A DNA stretch of 5,000 nt from Methanobacterium formicicum (lineage in GTDB: Archaea > Methanobacteriota > Methanobacteria > Methanobacteriales > Methanobacteriaceae). The stretch lies in NCBI RefSeq assembly GCF_029848115.1, contig NZ_JARVXG010000050.1, positions 32,501 to 37,500 of the forward strand. The letters run 5' to 3'. Position numbers and translations under genes: made by a program. Below, piece by piece: positions 1-5,000 of the stretch; within the stretch, counting starts at the first letter, position 1; every line of letters begins with the position of its first letter. Under the pieces are notes generated by a model, which saw nothing but the letters and a program-made list of their open reading frames with translations, had not been told where the DNA came from and searched no databases.

Positions 1-782
1 GGGATCCTTTAGGGGCCCAATAATAACACTCACCCCGCTGGTAACCCCGTGATCCACAAGTAGTTGTGGTCCTGAAAATCTGGTTTCCAGGGAAAGATCC
101 TCCACAATCACTGGCTTTTCAGAAAGTAAGGTGTAACCAGCCTGTGATTCAAGATTGTCCAGGATAATATAGTTATCACGGCTAGGAACCTCCCATCCCA
201 CTCCAGCTTCCATTATAAATTGCTGTTCTTGGGGTAACAGCCTTAAAATTTTACTGTAATCCACTTGGAGAGCTTCGGCTAATATCTCTGTTGTCTTGTG
301 GAATATTTCCTTTAAAGAAGCATTTGATAGGGTTAGTTGACTTATTTCGGATAGTGCGGATTGTTGTTTTAGGCGGGATGTTATTTCCTTTTCCAATTCC
401 TCTTTCTTCCTTAAAAAAAGCTCACGTTGTGATATATCCTTAAAAATAGTGGCGTATTCATTTTTCCCTACAGAAAAAGAGAAAATTTCCAAGTGTTTAT
501 TGAATTGAACTGAATATTCCTCAAAACTCTCTGAATTTTCCACGGATTCCATTTTTTTGAATATATTTAAGAATAAGGGGTCTTCAAAAACTTCTTTATT
601 ACTCTGACCCATAACTTCCAGGCAATCAAGTCCGGTAATGTTCTGGAAAGCTTCATTGACATCTACAATCCGGTGGTCTATAGCTTCTCCCTGGGAATTA
701 TGGATTATTCGGCTTCGAATTATTCCATTTGTCGTATTTGGGATTGCCTTAGGGTTAGGTTCGTCTATTACTGAAATAACAT
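1..782 (-). CDS. PAS-GAF sensory protein, C-terminal part beyond the window, 5' end unclear or frameshifted
   Basis: Read on the minus strand, one frame is open from position 798 to the window edge. It encodes a PAS domain (about 740 to 430, with HRIVDVNEAFQNITGLD), a charged helical linker (RELFLRKKEELEKEITSR), then a GAF domain (about 345 to 1) with VDYSKILRLL, MEAGVGWEVP and EKPVIVEDLS. This order is typical of methanogen cytosolic sensor histidine kinases; the kinase part would lie left of the window, so kinase function is inference. No membrane segment is visible. The frame has no ATG, GTG or TTG between the stop at 799-801 and an ATG at 610-612, which lies inside the PAS domain and would remove half of it. 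An ATG at 780-782 with AAGGGG upstream is one base out of frame and stops after four codons. A one-base frameshift, an ATT start (775-777) or a decayed 5' end are all possible. Domain call is confident; the start is not. Confidence 0.75.
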
Positions 783-910
783 CACATCCCCTTGTTTTTT
801 ATTCTCCTGGAAAAATGTTCTTCGAATTTTGGGATTATGATGATTGGTTGTATGTGAATAGGTAAAAATATATCCCTGGTGTTAAGGATGAGCCGCACTA
901 ATCACATCAC

Positions 911-955
911 TGTAATCTTGGTGAGAAGGTACTAATTATCTCTCTTAAGATTACA
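911..955 (+). repeat. Inverted repeat TGTAATCTT / AAGATTACA, stem-loop or operator
   Basis: The arms at 911-919 and 947-955 are perfect 9-bp reverse complements. In a plus-strand RNA the stem would extend through two G-U pairs and, past one bulged T, four more pairs (GAGA 923-926 with TCTC 941-944), leaving a 14-nt loop. On the minus strand the G-U pairs become A-C mismatches, so an RNA structure is better supported on the plus strand, although no plus-strand gene lies here. As DNA it could be a dyad operator about 40-80 bp upstream of the weak TATA candidate of the PAS-GAF gene. Function unknown. Confidence 0.45.
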
Positions 956-1092
956 CACTAAAAAAAATGATGTTGATTACTACCTTAAACCGAAAATAAA
1001 TGAATTACCGGAAGGTAAGGTGACATAACTTAAAATCATACTTTGAAATTTAAAATTAAATCAAAAATGGGTAAATGGGAAGGGACAAGTAA

Positions 1093-1125
1093 ATGAGAAT
1101 GGATAAAATATGATTCCATTCTCAT
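1093..1125 (-). terminator. 11-bp perfect hairpin just downstream of the PPOX-like gene
   Basis: ATGAGAATGGA (1093-1103) and TCCATTCTCAT (1115-1125) are perfect reverse complements with an 11-nt AT-rich loop. On the minus strand the hairpin starts 15 nt after the stop codon of the PPOX-like gene. Further downstream (1073 to 1041) the minus strand is T-rich (CCATTTTTGATTTAATTTT), as in archaeal intrinsic termination. The hairpin itself is not followed directly by a T-run, so it may be an mRNA 3'-end stabiliser or a protein-binding dyad instead. Confidence 0.5.
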
Positions 1126-1140
1126 ACTAACAGTTCACTA

Positions 1141-1563
<423 letters not shown>

Positions 1564-1666
1564 ATAAAATCCTCCTTCAAAATTCTTTTAAATTACCTAT
1601 TTTATGCATTGTCTTAATTTTATGTTTTTTACTTTAATTAAATACTGGCAGAAAGGTAGTGTTGAT

Positions 1667-1674
1667 TTTATATA
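1667..1674 (+). promoter_or_regulatory. TATA box, candidate promoter of metE-thyA
   Basis: TTTATATA is a textbook match to the euryarchaeal TATA box. Transcription would start about 25 bp downstream (near 1697), giving a leader of roughly 80 nt before the metE ATG. No clear purine-rich BRE precedes it. The element is nearly symmetric (TATATAAA on the other strand), so use by the divergent PPOX-like gene cannot be excluded. Confidence 0.45.
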
Positions 1675-1768
1675 TTGAAAATGCCATATTTAGTGATTGA
1701 ATATCCAAATTTATGGATTAAGTTTAAAAAACCACCAGTTAGAAATAAATATTCAAAAACATTCGAGT

Positions 1769-1773
1769 GAGGT
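1769..1773 (+). promoter_or_regulatory. Ribosome binding site that fixes the metE start
   Basis: GAGGT, complementary to the 3' end of 16S rRNA, lies 5 nt before the ATG at 1779. It overlaps the upstream in-frame GTG at 1767, which has no such site of its own, so ATG 1779 is the better start. Confidence 0.7.
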
Positions 1774-1778
1774 CTGCA

Positions 1779-3362
<1,584 letters not shown>

Positions 3363-3370
3363 CCAGAATT

Positions 3371-3422
3371 TAAAAATGGTTCCTATTTTTAGAGTTTATT
3401 TATTATTATTTTTTTAATTTTT
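3371..3422 (+). terminator. Probable terminator of metE-thyA
   Basis: A 7-bp AT-only dyad (TAAAAAT 3371-3377, ATTTTTA 3385-3391, 7-nt loop) is followed by a long T-rich tract (3395-3422, including a run of seven T). T-rich tracts terminate archaeal RNA polymerase with little need for a hairpin. Position directly after thyA fits. Confidence 0.5.
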
Positions 3423-3425
3423 GTA

Positions 3426-3508
<83 letters not shown>

Positions 3509-3514
<6 letters not shown>

Positions 3515-3528
3515 ATTTTTATTTATCC
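3509..3528 (+). repeat. Perfect 8-bp hairpin/dyad in the mch leader
   Basis: GGATAAAT (3509-3516) and ATTTATCC (3521-3528) are perfect reverse complements around a TTTT loop. It ends 19 nt before the mch ribosome binding site and overlaps the stop codon of the six-codon frame. As RNA it could gate translation; as DNA it is a symmetric operator or contains the TATA element (TTTTTATTTA) of a promoter with a very short leader. Confidence 0.5.
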
Positions 3529-3544
3529 CGTGGATTTCACTTTC

Positions 3545-4520
<976 letters not shown>

Positions 4521-4522
<2 letters not shown>

Positions 4523-4570
4523 GGGTGAACTAACACCCTTTTCTTACATTTTCAGAATTTTTATTTTTCA
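4521..4570 (+). terminator. Hairpin plus T-rich terminator of mch
   Basis: AAGGGTG (4521-4527) and CACCCTT (4534-4540) form a perfect 7-bp stem with a 6-nt loop, beginning within the mch stop codon. TTTTCTT follows directly, and further T-runs continue to about 4569. This is a strong combination for archaeal termination. Confidence 0.75.
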
Positions 4571-4719
4571 CACATAAAATGTCCATTAAAACCCATAATA
4601 TGTCCAGTAATTGCTTATTTTTAATTTAGAAGGAATTCATATTATTTTGAGAATGAAATTTAGAATAAATCCAGGCCTATCCTGAGAATAATCGTCCTGC
4701 CTTTTATTTTAGGGTTATG

Positions 4720-4746
4720 AGTTTACACCAAAAGTGGTTGTAAATT
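4720..4746 (+). repeat. Stem-loop in the mch-ribC spacer
   Basis: TTTACACCA (4722-4730) pairs with TGGT and GTAAA (4735-4744), giving nine base pairs with one bulged T (4739) and a 4-nt AAAG loop; a G-U and an A-T pair extend the base. It is about 200 bp from both mch and ribC and is not followed by a strong T-run. Function unknown: 3' end of an RNA, operator, or chance. Confidence 0.4.
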
Positions 4747-4873
4747 TCTACACAAATATTCATATAAATCCAGTAACAATAGCAAGACCAAGACTGATCT
4801 ATCAAGAGACTGAATCAAAAAACTGGTCTATTCATAATTTAATTTATCAAAAAAGAGTGACCTTTTAATCAAA

Positions 4874-4888
4874 ACTTTTAATTTAATG
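4874..4888 (+). promoter_or_regulatory. TATA-like element upstream of ribC
   Basis: ACTTTTAATTTAATG resembles an archaeal TATA box and would place a transcription start near 4905, giving a very short leader. A second AT-rich candidate (AATTTAATTTAT, 4837-4848) would give a leader of about 50 nt. Neither is a consensus match. Confidence 0.25.
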
Positions 4889-4898
4889 GAAAACTTGC

Positions 4899-5000
<102 letters not shown>

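Larger units (their letters stand above)
783..1140. other. Non-coding spacer between PAS-GAF gene and PPOX-like gene
   Basis: No convincing reading frame was found on either strand. The stretch is AT-rich and lies upstream of the PAS-GAF gene and downstream of the PPOX-like gene, both minus-strand. It contains a minus-strand AT-rich element (ATATATTTTTA, 873 to 863) that could be a weak TATA box, a potential Shine-Dalgarno sequence (AGGAG on the minus strand near 804-808), and two inverted repeats listed separately. A small TTACC/GGTAA hairpin with a GGAA loop (1005-1018) is also present but too short to interpret. Confidence 0.6.
1564..1778. promoter_or_regulatory. Divergent promoter region between the PPOX-like gene and metE
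   Basis: This 215-bp AT-rich spacer must hold promoters for both directions. It contains a TTTATATA box (1667-1674, plus), a perfect palindrome TTTAATTAAA (1633-1642) whose minus-strand reading TATTTAATTAAAG could be the TATA element for the PPOX-like gene, and a short dyad ATCCA/TGGAT (1703-1718) near the expected metE transcription start. No RNA gene or small ORF with a ribosome binding site was seen. Confidence 0.6.

Noticed and set aside
638..865. Plus-strand 75-codon open frame
   Set aside because: It lies antisense to the PAS-coding frame, has no ribosome binding site and an unlikely composition; it is a shadow of the minus-strand gene and its upstream region.
781..908. Repeated octamer ATCACATC at 781-788 and 901-908
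   Set aside because: A single pair of 8-mers in AT-rich DNA is weak evidence for a site, and one copy overlaps the suspected start of the PAS-GAF gene.
1005..1018. TTACC-GGAA-GGTAA mini-hairpin with a GNRA-type loop
   Set aside because: The stem has only five base pairs and no supporting context; likely chance.
1767..1769. GTG as alternative metE start
   Set aside because: It overlaps the Shine-Dalgarno sequence of the ATG at 1779 and adds four non-conserved residues.
3530..3532. GTG as alternative mch start
   Set aside because: There is no ribosome binding site before it, and it would place the excellent GGAGATGAT site inside the gene; ATG 3560 gives the family's standard 320 residues.

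Overview
The window looks like chromosomal DNA from a methanogenic archaeon of the order Methanobacteriales, probably Methanobacterium or a close relative. Three things point there: a methenyl-tetrahydromethanopterin cyclohydrolase gene (mch), a short methanogen-type thymidylate synthase, and a stand-alone core methionine synthase. From memory, the same metE-thyA-mch order occurs in Methanothermobacter thermautotrophicus. Intergenic DNA is very AT-rich, ribosome binding sites are strong (AAGGAGGAT, GGAGATGAT), and a TTTATATA box of archaeal type is present.

Layout. Positions 1-~782 (minus) hold the N-terminal part of a PAS-GAF sensory protein that runs off the left edge. Its 5' end has no normal start codon in frame and may be frameshifted. 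Positions 783-1140 are non-coding with two clear inverted repeats. Positions 1141-1563 (minus) encode a small pyridoxamine-phosphate-oxidase-like split-barrel protein. A 215-bp divergent promoter region follows. Next come metE/mesA (1779-2756), thyA (2744-3361, overlapping metE by 13 bp) and, after a structured 198-bp gap, mch (3560-4522), all on the plus strand. After a hairpin/T-rich terminator and a roughly 400-bp gene-free spacer, the first 27 codons of archaeal riboflavin synthase (ribC) begin at 4919.

How the genes fit together. Mch, ThyA and MetE act at the methenyl, methylene and methyl levels of C1 units in the tetrahydromethanopterin pathway: energy metabolism and CO2 fixation (Mch), dTMP synthesis (ThyA) and methionine synthesis (MetE). 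The metE-thyA pair is almost certainly translationally coupled. The mch gene is separated by T-rich sequence and probably has its own promoter. RibC feeds flavin synthesis.

I see no mobile element, CRISPR array, RNA gene or defence system. The least explained parts are the mch leader (a six-codon reading frame with its own Shine-Dalgarno sequence, an 8-bp hairpin, and a flanking 7-bp inverted repeat), the damaged-looking start of the PAS-GAF gene, and several isolated dyads in the spacers.
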